Assembly (NCBI GenBank): GCA_036785325.1
Contig: JAXIVH010000286.1
Span: 104,850-168,849, forward strand
DNA length: 64,000 bases
Direction of reading: 5' to 3'
From: Urophycis tenuis
Lineage: Eukaryota > Chordata > Actinopteri > Gadiformes > Phycidae
Shown: in pieces, positions 1 to 10,443 of the stretch
How the letters are laid out: each line of letters begins with the position of its first letter
How positions within the stretch are numbered: position 1 is the stretch's first letter
Translations under genes and position numbers: made by a program
The notes under the pieces: generated by a model
What the model was told of the DNA's origin: nothing
Database searches by the model: none
The model's input: the letters and a program-made list of their open reading frames with translations, nothing else

Positions 1-653
1 ATAATTTGGACTAATCATTAGTGTTATACTGTCAAATATTTTTAAAGACCTTGACAAAATCAGTAGACAAGTCTATTGATAGTTAACTCCTTTATTATTT
101 TTGCACAGCATGTCCTCAAACGGAAGCCTCGAGGATATGAGATCATAGAAACTTTCATCATTTCAGACTTCTTTAGCACATGATGAATGGTTGTTAGAGG
201 CTGATGCTATCCAAATGAGTCTCTTTCAGAAAGAAATTAAAATGAAATCAAAAGCGAACAGCGGGGGATGGAGCCGTGCCGAGAGTAGTAGGTTTAGTTA
301 GTCTGTTCAGTTAGAACATCTGTAGCCTTGCTTCACTTTTCTGTAAAAGTTCAATATGTCAATAATAAAATGTATAGACATAAAACGTGTTAACGTATGT
401 GTGCAAATGGATGGATTGACACAATATCACTATAACACGATATGACGTATAACATGACGCTCGTCTGTAACAACATTGGTCAAACGCAGGAGTGTCACCG
501 AACGCAGTCCTGATGCTTCCGAGACGTTGCTCACCACAAAGCTGTCCACAACTCTTGTGTCTTCTGCTCCTCTTCTGCAGGTGGCGGACCTGGAATGCAG
601 GGTTGAGGAGCTGAAATCAGAACCTTTATAGAGAACAAAAAAGAAGCCTTTAT

Positions 654-720
654 CCTTGTGGTGTTTATCGATGGAAGACGAACGTGGAGGTGGACTGACG
701 GTGTTATTGTACTTGCAGTG
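654..720 (+). repeat. Dispersed repeat copy, related in inverted orientation to 5575-5665
   Basis: About 65 bp (from ttatccttgtggtg through ggtgttattg to cttgcagtgta) matches the minus strand at about 5575-5665 with few substitutions and a 12-bp insertion in the second copy. It is probably a fragment of an interspersed element; I cannot name the family. Confidence 0.5.
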
Positions 721-1230
721 TAACGCAGGGTATTTCTGGTCTCGAAACGTACTGTGTATGTACCCTTCAGCTTTGTAACCCCACAGTTCATTTGAACCCT
801 CTTTTTTTTAACTTGTCTTTATCTGATTACAATGGGGGAAAGGTGTTTTTTCTCTTCACAAAGGACGACATCTTCTGCCTAGGTGGTCATGTTACTTTTC
901 CTTTTTGAGAGTTCAGTATTTAACCTCCCCGTTTTTTTTCATTTTTTTTTCTTTTTTTTTTCATTTTTTTGTCGTCGTAAACTACCAGGCTTTTTGCTTT
1001 TAATTGCCAAACCGATTCCCGTTGTTCCTTTGCCTCGTTTTTGTGAACTGTTCTGAATTGTACAGACGTTATGCTGTAGTTGGTGCATCACTCAAGAGTT
1101 GGGGGCCGTGTATATATTTTTATTAATGTGTAAAACATTTAACATTATAGAAACTAATGACATTGAGGAGCGCCGTGTGTGTAATTTATGTGATCGAGAC
1201 GCGTGTCTGAGAAGAGGCGATTGCACTTGA

Positions 1231-1247
1231 GGGGGGGGGGGGGGGGG
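1231..1247 (+). repeat. Poly-G tract (17 G)
   Basis: Uninterrupted run of 17 G. Length is prone to assembly and polymerase error. Confidence 0.9.
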
Positions 1248-2245
1248 CGATATCGACATCACTGGAATGGGGATCCGAATGAGGTCCTGGAATGAGGTCC
1301 TCTGAATCCGTGCAACACGAAAAAACCCTGACCTCCTCCGCAACGGGTTCCTCCTCGCTTCCTTTCAGAAGAACCACCCGCTGCCTACCTTTTCAAAGCA
1401 GTTTGTGCTTTTGATTTCCGTTTCTTTAAAAAAAAAAAAAAAACCCAAACGTTTCCCCCGTTTGACGTGACGTGAGGAAGACTCTCCCTCCCACGTGGCG
1501 AAGGGCGAGCCGCTCGCTCTCTCTCTCTGCGTTCACTCTCGTCAACGTGCTTTTCCTAAACGTGGACCAAAAGTCCTGCAGAACTGCTGTGCCACCGGAC
1601 GGGGAAAATGGATTCCAAGTCGGTTTTTCCTTTCCGGATTTTTCTTGGAGGTGGATGTTGCCAAGGGTTGTTGTAACCAGTATTATTAGCTAGGACTACT
1701 GATATACAAATATATTTAGAACCCACTGGGACGGGGAGGTTTTAGATGCCCGTACCAGCAGTAGATTTTTAGATTTGAATATTTAGTGTAACCAACCAGC
1801 AGCCCTCTCTCTCTCTGTCTCCCCCCCTCCCTCCCTCCCTCCCCCGCCCCCTCTCCCCTGCTGTGTGTAGCACATGGAACACTGCCAGGGGTCACCCCTG
1901 CTTCAATCACACACACACACGTTCAAGTGAAATCGGGTCTAACTTGTGTCTACGGTCATCCCCGGTATGTTTGTATAGTCCAGACGAAAAACTGGAACAT
2001 TTTAAACGACGCTTTGATGTTTGAGACGTAGTGAGCGAGGAGAGGAGAAGAGAAAGAACAGAAGCACCGTGGCGAGCGAGTGAGCGAGGAACAAAAGATC
2101 TACGGTATGTTTTGAGTGGACTTTATCTGGGTAACCACCAAACGCTGTTAGGATAATGGACTTTAAACAACTAATAATCGGCATGAGTATTTTCATAATA
2201 TTAAGGCTTGTACAGGGCACATGCTTTGCATTGTATGTTTTGTGG

Positions 2246-2291
2246 AATAAATGGTCAACAGTGAATTGGTGAAGCTTGGTGCCTTTTTATT
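2246..2291. promoter_or_regulatory. Convergent poly(A) signals
   Basis: AATAAA on the plus strand at 2246-2251 faces AATAAA on the minus strand at 2291-2286. The plus-strand signal would end the upstream gene and the minus-strand signal would end the prdm9-like gene. With cleavage 10-30 nt downstream of each, the two 3' ends would overlap by a few tens of bases. Confidence 0.55.
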
Positions 2292-2608
2292 TCCACGCGC
2301 TACGGCGACATCTGCTACAACTCCTCAACGGTTTGTGACGACGTTAAAGGGGGACGCGCCAATGAAAGCAACTAGTGTATCCTGATCCACTTCTACGTAA
2401 AGCGCCTCAGAAAAAGGAATGTCAATGTAAAGCAGCCAGATTGAATGCACCACAACAGGAAAACATTCCCCAGTCATGATTGTTCCCCCCCCCCATCCCC
2501 GGTCAACTGGCACCTTCCTGGGCCAGAAGGCGGCAATGATGACAACGTTCCCGGAAAAAAAACAAAAAAGCAACTTAAATAGTGACCCATAAAGTGCTAA
2601 CGTCCGCG
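2270..2608 (-). other. prdm9: 3' UTR of the prdm9-like gene
   Basis: Non-coding sequence between the TGA at 2611-2609 and the minus-strand AATAAA at 2291-2286. It holds a short C-run near 2487 and no other clear feature. Confidence 0.5.
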
Positions 2609-5600
2609 TCACGAGTGCATCTTCTGCTGGTGCCGCCTGAGGTGGTAGTTCCGGGAGAAGCTCTTCCCGCACTCGTCACACTTGAACATCCTCTGGCCCA
2701 GGTGCAGCAGCAGGTGGGCCCGCAGGCTCTGCGGCCGGCTGAAGCTCTTGAAGCACTGCGGGCAGCCGTGCGGCCGCACGCCCGTGTGCTTCCGCTCGTG
2801 GCGCTTCAGGTCGCCGGACTGCCGGAAGCTCTCGCCGCAGTGCGTGCACAGGTAGGGCTTCTCGCCCGTGTGCGTGCGCAGGTGCACGTTCAGCTGGCCC
2901 ATGTGCACGAAGGTCTTGAGGCAGTGCGGGCAGTGGTGCGGCCGCACGCCCGTGTGCACCCGCTGGTGCTGCTTGAGGCTGTAGTGGTTGGTGAAGCCCT
3001 TGCCGCAGTCCGTGCACAGGTAGAGGACCACCTGCTCCAGGCAACGGTGGGCCGCGTACTTTTTGCCACCGGCGCACTTCTTCCCGCACTTGGGGCAAAC
3101 GCGCGTCCCTTCTCCGGCCGCCGCCGCCGCCGCCTCGTCTGGCTCCTCCTCCTCCTCCCCCTCCTCCGGCCCGTCGGCGAGGCGCTCCGACTCGGAGAGT
3201 GACACGAACTCCACGGGGTGGTGCCGGCGCACGTGCTTGCGCAGGTAGCCGCGGATGGTGAAGGAGAACGGGCAGTAGGGGCAGGGGAAGATCTCCGACG
3301 TGCAGTGGTGCTTGTCGCAGCTCTTGATCTTCTGGTGCTGCTTCAGGTTGAACAGCTTGCTGAAGGCCTTGCCGCACACGTCGCACGCGTGCGACTTGGC
3401 GTCCCCGTGCGCCGTCCTCTCGTGCCGCCGGAGGAAGCCCGCCTTCTTGAAGGCGGCGCCGCAGCGGTCGCACTTGTGGGGGGCGGCGGTGGTGGCGGTG
3501 GGGGTGGCAGTGACGGCGGCGCATGCGTGCTTCTGCAGTGCCTGGCGGGAGTCGTGGTTTAGGTGGCAGCGGGGGCAGCCGTAGGGGGCGCCGCCGTCGT
3601 CATCGTCGGCCGCGGCGGTCCGGCCCTCCGGGGCGGGCGTGCGGACAGCCGTCTCCGTGGCGCCCTCCTCCTCCGGGGCGACGCGCGCCGGGCTCCGCGC
3701 CTTCCTCTTTTGGACGGGAGCCCTGCGCTTGGGTGCGATGAGCTTGGTGATGGCGGAGATTTTGGAGCGGACGCCGAGGCGCTGCGGCCGCTGGTACGCC
3801 GGCTCCTTGGGGGGCTCCGGCGTTTCGGGCGCCGCGGGCTCCGCCACAAAGTCCGGGTCCTCCTCCTCCTCCTCCGCGTCCCGGCCTCGGGGGTCATCCG
3901 TGGACGCCTCGGAGCTCTCGCCGTCTCCCTCGGCGGGGGCCGTCTCGCTCGCGTCCTTCTCCTTGGCCTGGTGGGACTTGAGGTGGCGGGCCAGGTCGTT
4001 GTGCTGGCTGAAGGCCTTCCTGCACAGGGTGCACACGTAGGGCCGCAGGGTGCCGTGGACCCGCGTTTGGTGCTTCTCCAGGTAGCGCGCGTTCGAGAAG
4101 CTCTTGTCACAGTGGACGCACGCATTCGGCTTCTTCTTCTTCGATGCCATTCCCTCGGCCTCCTCTAGGGGGCCTCCCTCTGCCTCCTCTACGGAGCATC
4201 CCTCTGCCTCCTCTAGGGAGCCTCCCTCTGCCTCCTCTAGGGGGCCACCCTCTGCCTCCTCTAGGGGCCCACCCTCGTCGGTGGGCTCTACCGGGGCTCC
4301 CGGCCCGTCCTCGGGGGTGCCGTCCGCCCCCTCGCCGTCGTCGGTGTCCGGCAGCCTCGACGGCCAGCCTCCCGCGTGTCCCGTGTCCCGGCGGGGGCTC
4401 TGGGGGGCCGCCGCCGCCTGGCCGAAGCCCTGCTTGTCGTGCACCAGCTGGTGCCGGAGCAGGCCGGACGCCTGGCCGAAGCTGCGGCGGCAGCGGGGGC
4501 AGCAGTAGGGCCGCTTGTTGGAGTGCACCGCCAGCAGATGGCGCTTGAGGTGGTGCGCGTGCTTGAATATCTTGCCGCACTCGGAGCACGTTTTGGCCTC
4601 GAAGGCGGGGTCCCCCGGAGCGCGCTCGGCGTGGAAGTGGTCGGCGTGGCGCTGGCGGTACGTCTCTGTGGTGAAGGACAGCGGGCAGTGGGCGCAGAGG
4701 AACGTCTGGGACGCGACGCCTGGGTCCATGTCTGACGGGAAACATGAAGTCACAGCACAACTTTCTCCAGTCAGGCTTAATAATACAACAATACAACACA
4801 CTGCATCAAGGACTTGAAATGTTCAAGTATGTGTCGAGAATTTAAAGTTACGTTTCCATGTCAAAACGTGTCATCTCTGGAGGAGGTGTTGCATCTCTGA
4901 ACTCTCTGTTTTCTCAATAAGACTCGACTTGAGCTCCCTCACCTATGGGAGCAAGCTTCCTGAGCCATATGTGACTCCAGGCCTCAGTGAGCCGGCTCGC
5001 CAGCCCCATGCTGGGCCACAGCAACAGCTCGTCCCCGGGCAGGATGGTGCGGCAGCAGTGGAACAGGATGCTGCCCTTGTACTGGACCACCAGCAGGTTG
5101 GTCTCCTCTTGGCTCCGGGCACAGTTCACATACCTGTTGATCGGGAGGACGCACGGTGCTCAGACTGGGGAAGAGCAGGAGAAAGCCAAGCTTATTGTGC
5201 CCCTCCCGCTTCCTGTAGATGACTACCAGGGCCAGGTTTATTTTTTAGTTTCTCGCATTGAATTAGGCAGAGTAAATAATTTAAGTTGGTCTTAAAATGA
5301 AGTCGTAAAATGAAATAAAATGCATATTGTCTTTAAGATATATAATATAATATTGTTTTTAATGAGACATTTTTTTCTTTGGCTATGTGGATAGAATTGT
5401 TCTCTTTAATGAATACAACATCGCCTTTAGCCACATGAATGGAATGTGCACAGTGCTCACCTCATCCAGTTTGAGTGTGTTTCTCTGGCAGCATCAATGT
5501 AACTGTAGTCTTCATTTACCCTGTAGATCTAAGAGATCAATCAATCACACAAGTGTCTCCGAACACCGTCACCCAAAATGCATACACTGCAAGCCCAATA

Positions 5601-6496
5601 ACACCGTCACCGGCTCCGTCAGTCCACCACATTCGTCTTCCGTCGAAAAAACACCACGAGGATAAAGGATAAACTTTACAAGTAGTAGAACACCTTCTAA
5701 AGAGCCACCTCTGCCAAGCCCCTTGGTGTCCTGACAAAACGCCTCATTGCCGAGGAAACAAACAGCCCCCGGTTCAACCCACCTCCCAGGAGAACCTGCT
5801 GGCCACCGCGTCATCTCTGGAGGTCACGTCCCCCTCGTAGGGCCCAAAATGCATCCCGGGTGTCACCGGCGGTCCCTGGTTCATGACCCCGAGGCCCGCG
5901 TTGGGAACACTGGACCTCCCTATCATCAGGCCGTGGGGGAGGGTCAGCAGAGCCCTCTGAGGCGTGGCCATGTGGGCCGGGGAGTCCAGGATGAAGGACG
6001 GGCCCGTGATGCAGATGCCGCTTTGTTGTTGGAACAGAGACCGGCATTCGTCACAATCTGTAAAACAACAACAACAATCACCACGAGTCAATAAATCACA
6101 AAACAGATTCCTGTATGAAACTAGTGTCATTCCAACGAGGGAAAATAAAAGTAGGCAATAACACTGAGCAGAGTCACTGTCCTTGGGTTAAGGCCTATTG
6201 ATTACATATAAAACAGATTGTTGCTTACAAAAGCCATCATCAAATTCAGCATCTTCTCCTTGCACCATTGGGTCCAGTAGCTTCTGAATGGGGGTTTCTG
6301 TTGATTCCGATACTTGAAGCACTGCTATATATATACAAAAAAGATAGTTAAAAGCCAGCCAGTAAGGATGAGATGAAGACAAAGGTAAAGCAGACGCATT
6401 ACCTGTGGAGGATCCCCCGTTAGGGAGGACACACTCCTCCATGATGATGACATCCTCGGTGGTCTCCATCCACTCCACTACCTCTCTGTCCGACAT
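2609..6496 (-). CDS. prdm9: PRDM9-like PR/SET domain C2H2 zinc-finger protein
   Basis: Coding exons, in order on the minus strand: 6496-6403, 6321-6229, 6057-5783, 5528-5461, 5133-4943, 4731-2609. All junctions keep frame and give 947 aa. The start is ATG 6496 (MSDREVVEWME), with a 5' UTR acceptor at about 6507-6511. Residues 1-62 are acidic. A PRDM9-family knuckle (YCDEC) begins at 63 and the PR/SET domain covers about 85-225, with GPYEG, NWMR and YVNCAR motifs. About 13 good C2H2 fingers and two degenerate ones follow from 249; the last five (about 806-946) form a regular array with HTGxRP/HTGEKP linkers. No KRAB or SSXRD is visible. The family includes the H3K4/K36 methyltransferase that places recombination hotspots. 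Here the aromatic of LLVWY is proline (LLLWPS), so methylation is doubtful, as in the fish PRDM9-beta class. The zinc-finger exon is very GC-rich. The PR-domain family is secure; true PRDM9 orthology is less so. Confidence 0.85.
5575..5665 (-). repeat. Dispersed repeat copy in prdm9-like intron 3
   Basis: Minus-strand match to 654-720 on the plus strand, carrying an extra 12-bp segment around the ggtgacggtgttattg core. It sits between the exon ending at 5783 and the exon starting at 5528. Confidence 0.5.
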
Positions 6497-6506
6497 GAGT
6501 CCGACG

Positions 6507-6800
6507 TCTGCTAGTAAACAAACCCCATTTCGCAAATCATTACACAACGTGACGATAGTGTGAGCAGACGGTTCGTTTGTGGTGCCCTGTCCTCGGACAT
6601 GACCCAGTTTTAGTCAAAATACACAGGCACAACAGGCACAGGCTCTAGGTGAGCAACGAGTCTGTCGTCTCTGACCCCCATGGACCACGAGCAGACCGGG
6701 TCATCAACATCACAACACAATAATACAACAGGGAGGCTGGACTCACGTCGAGGATCAAATCCACGTTCTGGCAGCTGAAGGGAACACCTTATCACAGGCT
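6507..6800 (-). other. 5' UTR region of the prdm9-like gene, with a possible upstream exon
   Basis: A candidate donor (CTCGAC|GTGAGT) lies at 6745/6744 on the minus strand, and the coding exon has an acceptor (tttactag or tagcag) at 6507-6512. The exon upstream of 6745 has no clear start. Just beyond it, at about 6788-6868, are three imperfect repeats of a unit containing cacaggctgcatgctag. Confidence 0.35.
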
Positions 6801-7244
6801 ACATGCTAGTGTTGTCACAGGCTGCATGCTAGCAGCCGAAGCTAACGTTATCACAGGCTGTGGTGTTCTTTATCATGCTGACGACGTGGGCTGCAGGGGG
6901 CATTGTTCCTCAAGAAATAAAGATAGACGTGACTGTTCAAATGCTCCCACGAAGCAGCCGAATGATGTATTTAAACAGTCTATAAATAACCTCAAGCGGT
7001 CCGAATCTGAACCCAGAAGTAAAACATTCGAACCAAGGCGCTCTGTGGCTACCACTTCCGGGTCAGAATAATCTGAATTTGTATGTGTTTTAACCGTAAA
7101 CCCGAGAAGTCGGCGACGGAACGCAATCGTAAGGCAATCGTAATCTGGCAAACAAAAATGGAACGCCAAATAATATTACACACTTTTTCCAATACATTTT
7201 ACCTACATAGTACTAGTTGCATACTATCACTGATCCATGTATGG

Positions 7245-7315
7245 GCGCCGCTGGTGTAGTGGTATCATGCAAGATTCCCATTCTTGCGACCCGGGTTCGA
7301 TTCCCGGGCGGCGCA
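7245..7315 (+). tRNA. tRNA-Gly (anticodon CCC)
   Basis: This is a 71-nt cloverleaf. The acceptor stem GCGCCGC pairs with GCGGCGC and is followed by discriminator A. The D-arm contains TGGTGTAGTGGTATCA (A box). The anticodon loop reads TTCCCAT with anticodon CCC. The T-arm is CCGGG-TTCGATT-CCCGG (B box GGTTCGATTCC). A six-T pol III terminator follows at 7319-7324. All stems pair, and the sequence looks like the standard vertebrate tRNA-Gly-CCC, so it is likely functional rather than a SINE head. Confidence 0.96.
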
Positions 7316-7318
7316 CGC

Positions 7319-7324
7319 TTTTTT
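7319..7324 (+). terminator. RNA polymerase III terminator of tRNA-Gly
   Basis: T6 run four bases after the tRNA 3' end. Confidence 0.8.
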
Positions 7325-7417
7325 ATCCCTCCAACACCAACTTCTCTGTGTGGATGTGTTTCCAACAATCGCATACCGTTTGACTCTTTCGTTGAAGTCA
7401 AATATTCCCGGCATTGA

Positions 7418-7500
7418 TTAGATTAGATTACATTAGATTAAACTCTATTGTCATTGTGCAGAGTACAAGTACAGGGACAACGAAATGCAGTTGCATTTGC
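7418..7500 (-). repeat. LINE/SINE 3' tail fragment
   Basis: On the minus strand the fragment ends in a short TAATC-type tail after a stretch containing ttgtccctgtacttgtactc and tgcacaatgacaatagag. A near-identical tail lies on the plus strand at 32647-32730. A pentamer microsatellite tail is typical of L2/CR1-like LINEs and the SINEs that use them in fish. Confidence 0.6.
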
Positions 7501-8140
7501 ATTGGCAATGATATGGCAAGTATTGCTGACTTGTGTGTGGTCTGTATGCTAATGTAACGGAGTATATTGTTAAATCCTGTATCATTGGGTCAAGACTTTT
7601 ATTTTGTAATATTTCTATACACGTCGTTGCATTGAGGGTATTCTGCTTGCTGCAGATTAAAGGACGTCTGCTACAGGTAGGTTGAGCTAGAAGAGACGGG
7701 TCCGCATGAAAAGTCTTTAAAAGTTATGTCATTAATATTGTACAAGTCCACTTTTGCATTACATGTATGCCAACCTATAAATCGCATTCTTGCGATGTTC
7801 GGCCTTGAAGCACGTTTGCACTGCGGTCGTGCAATTTGTAATATTGAATTTATTTTGTCTAATGCTCATGTTCATGCTCATGTATGTTTGTGATACAACA
7901 GTAGAACAGTAGACATACAAACTCATGCACCTGGCAGACACCTATTAAAACAAATGCCATTTTAACGTAATTACTATTGGTTTTTAGAAACTTGGTTTGT
8001 CTTATTTTGATTTAACGCTTTGATTGTTCTCGTCCTCAGCTGCCCACGCTGCAAGTCTTTCTGCAAAATGTAATGTAACCCCTGAGGGCGCTGTCACCGC
8101 ATTTTGGGGATTTTAATGTCATTTGGAGGGAGAAGACTCC
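7500..8140. other. Intergenic, no gene seen
   Basis: AT-rich DNA between the tRNA and the lrrc18 3' end. I see no coding frame with homology, no RNA fold beyond the tRNA, and only the repeat tail at its start. Confidence 0.5.
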
Positions 8141-8174
8141 CAGCAGATGCCCAGACTAGTCTGGGCATCTGCTG
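8141..8174. repeat. 34-bp perfect palindrome without spacer
   Basis: CAGCAGATGCCCAGACT is followed at once by its exact reverse complement. It lies about 80 bp beyond the predicted lrrc18 3' end. Confidence 0.95.
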
Positions 8175-8254
8175 AATGTATGTGTGTACGTGTGAGTTGG
8201 TGCAAAAGCTGAAAAACGATTCCATGAGATTCCATGTAGATTCTAAAAAATAAT

Positions 8255-8260
8255 TTTATT
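8255..8260 (-). promoter_or_regulatory. lrrc18: Poly(A) signal of lrrc18
   Basis: AATAAA on the minus strand, 340 bp past the stop codon. It places the 33-bp minisatellite inside the 3' UTR. Confidence 0.55.
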
Positions 8261-8337
8261 TCATTTAAAGAAGAAGTGACATTCATAAAGAAATATTAAG
8301 ATCCAATCATGTAGATCGTGAGCCTCTAACTCCTCAC

Positions 8338-8637
8338 CTCCACATCTCCTGGTCCCACATGAGCTATCACCTCCACATGTCCTGGTCCCACCTGAGCTAT
8401 CACCTCCTCATCACCTGGTCCCACCTGAGCTATCACCTCCTCATCACCTGGTCCCACCTGGGCCCTCATCTCCACGTCTCCTGGTCCCACCCGGGCTATC
8501 ATCTCCACGTCTCCTGGTCCTGCCTCGACCCCTCATCTCCACATCTCCTGGTCCCACGTGGGCCCTCATCTCCACGTCTCCTGGTCCCACCTGGGCCCCT
8601 CATCTCCACGTCTCCTGGTCCGCCTGGGCCACGGAGT
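8338..8637 (-). repeat. 33-bp minisatellite, about 9 copies, overlapping the lrrc18 stop codon
   Basis: Copies start near 8338, 8371, 8404, 8437, 8470, 8503, 8537, 8570 and 8604. On the coding strand the unit carries GACCAGGAGACGTGGAGATGA, the sequence that encodes the lrrc18 C-terminus plus TGA. The copy at 8604-8637 overlaps the real coding end. The others lie downstream in the 3' UTR, with increasing divergence away from the gene. Confidence 0.9.
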
Positions 8638-10443
8638 TGGGCGTCAGCAGGCCCGCGAACATCCTCCGGGGCTTCCCCTTCACCTCCAGCTCGGCCCGCT
8701 CCTCCACCCTCCTCCTCTGCCACCGGCACTTGTCCAGGCAGTCGCCGCACAGGCCGGCCTCCCCGTCCACCAGGTACAGGCCCTCGGCCCTGCGGACGGG
8801 GTCCGGCGGCGGGCCGGCCGGGGGGAAGGGGTTGGACTCCAGGTTCACCGTCTCCAGCTTCTTGAGGGCGCGCAGACACTCCGGGTAGGCGGTGAGCCGG
8901 TTGTCGAAGAGGCCCACGTGCCGCAGCTCCTTGAGGGCGGCCAGGCAGCGCGGCACGCTCTCCAGCCGGTTGAGGCCCAGGTTGAGGCCGCGGAGCCTCG
9001 CCAGCAGACCCAGCTCGCTGGGCAGGGCGCCGCTGGTCAGCCGGTTGTTGGACAGGTTGAGGGTGAGCAGGTTCTGCAGGCGCCCGATGGACTGGGGGAT
9101 GTGCTCCAGCTGGGAGGAGGGAGAGAGAGATGGTCTGAACGGGAGCCCTTTCGTACTTTGTTTGATGTTCACACACTGGAACAAAACATCTGGAGAGTGC
9201 AGCGTAGTATTGAGATGGATGAAGTTAGCAGAATGTATTTTGTATTTATTTATTGTGATTAGTACATAAACATTACACCACACATTTCAACAAAGTGTGT
9301 TTTCTCAATATCCACAATTTTTGAAAAGCTAAATACCCGAGCTATGAGAAAACTAGTCCTCAGAGACCCCTAGTGGCCGTTCTGTGTAATTGCCCCCGTC
9401 GTACAACTAAATATGAATGTAGGCCAAGCTCACACTCGAGCAGTTATGGGCCTGTGCCAGTGGCTGGTATTTTAATCACTTGTGTAACTGTACATCCTAC
9501 CCCCTCATTTAGTTTTACTGCATTTTATCTGCCAGACAGTTATACATCACTACACCTCAACCAGCCATTCCAACTATTCGAAAATGGTTGCTGTGTAATA
9601 TATTTCCAGCCAAAGGTTTCAGACAACTTTTTGAAAGTTGCACAAAATTTTATGAATTATACCGGTGAGGTCCTATCTCTAACATTATAATAACATAACC
9701 ATGTTACCATGACCACTCACATAGTTACTGTCTGAGTTACTCTAACACTATAACATAACCATGTTACCATGACCACTCACATAGTTACTGTCTGAGTTTC
9801 TCTAACACTATAATAACATAACCATGTTAACATGACCACTCACATGATCACTGTCTGAGGTCCTATCTCTACCACTATAGTAACATAACCGTGTTAACAT
9901 GACCACTCAAATAGTTACTGTCTGAGGTCCTCTCTCTACCACTATAATAACATAACCATGTAACATGACCACTCAAATAGTTACTGTCTGAGGTCCTATC
10001 TCTACTACTATAATAACATAACCATGTTAACATGACCACTCACATAGTTACTGTCTGAGGTCCTCTCTCTACCACTATAATAACATAACCGTGTAACATG
10101 ACCACTCAAATAGTTACTGTCTGAGGTCCTATCTCTAACAGTATAGTAACATAACCATGTTACCACGACCACTCACATAGTTGCTGTGCACGTCGAGGAA
10201 GCGCAGGTTGACAAACTGGTCCATGAAGTCCGGGAGCTTGGTGAGCAGGTTGCGGCTGAGGTCCAGCTCCTCCACGTCGCAGAGCCCCAGCAGGCTCCTG
10301 GGCACGCTGGCCAGGCCCTGGTTGCTGAGGTCCAGGCGCCGCTTCCCGTCCACCGTCATCTTCAGGCAGTTCCTGGCCATGGCCAGGGTGATCTTCTTCC
10401 CCTTGGGCTCGCGGCTACCCTTCTTCTTCTTACCCTTGGCCAT
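8600..10443 (-). CDS. lrrc18: Leucine-rich repeat-containing protein 18
   Basis: Two coding exons, 10443-10177 and 9109-8600, join in phase 0 at AACTAT|GTGAGT and give 258 aa (human is about 260). The start ATG 10443 has a fair context (gacaATGG). The protein opens with a Lys-rich stretch (MAKGKKKKG) and the family motif KGKKITLAMARNC. It then has about six LRRs (residues 35-175) with LDLSNQGL, LDLSRNLL, LNLSNNRL and LNLGLNRL signatures, and a Cys-containing tail ending QETWR, like mammalian LRRC18 (DSWEDWR). The mammalian protein is testis-enriched; its biochemical role is not established. The gene lies next to vstm4 on the same strand, as in human. The intron and 3' UTR carry tandem repeats built from its own splice donor and stop-codon sequence. 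Confidence 0.95.
9667..10190 (-). repeat. ~66-bp minisatellite in the lrrc18 intron, containing copies of the exon-1 splice donor
   Basis: Eight copies of the gaccactca motif start near 9711, 9771, 9834, 9901, 9967, 10034, 10100 and 10167, mostly 66-67 bp apart. The last is the authentic exon/intron boundary of lrrc18. On the minus strand the copies at 9711, 9771, 9834 and 10034 keep GTGAGT. Those at 9901, 9967 and 10100 read TTGAGT. Confidence 0.92.

Larger units (their letters stand above)
109..2270 (+). other. Probable terminal exon and long 3' UTR of an unidentified + strand gene
   Basis: A pyrimidine-rich acceptor ends at 107-108 (ttgcacag). All three frames after it close quickly; one reads a 12-residue tail and stops with TAG at 146-148. 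The following 2.1 kb is AT-rich with T-runs and has no sustained coding frame. It ends in a canonical AATAAA at 2246-2251, with an earlier AATAAA at about 365. This is what a last exon with a long 3' UTR looks like. The coding part is too short to name the gene. The alternative is plain intergenic DNA with a chance poly(A) signal. Confidence 0.4.

Noticed and set aside
109..148. Naming the upstream gene from its short terminal exon
   Set aside because: At most a dozen to two dozen codons in any frame; too little to identify.
2582..4548. Several plus-strand and alternate-frame open frames of 60-206 codons over the zinc-finger exon
   Set aside because: They are shadows created by the high GC content of the real minus-strand exon; none shows a family motif.
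8499..9176. Minus-strand frame of 225 codons beside lrrc18
   Set aside because: It is an alternate frame of lrrc18 exon 2 running on into the 33-bp repeats.
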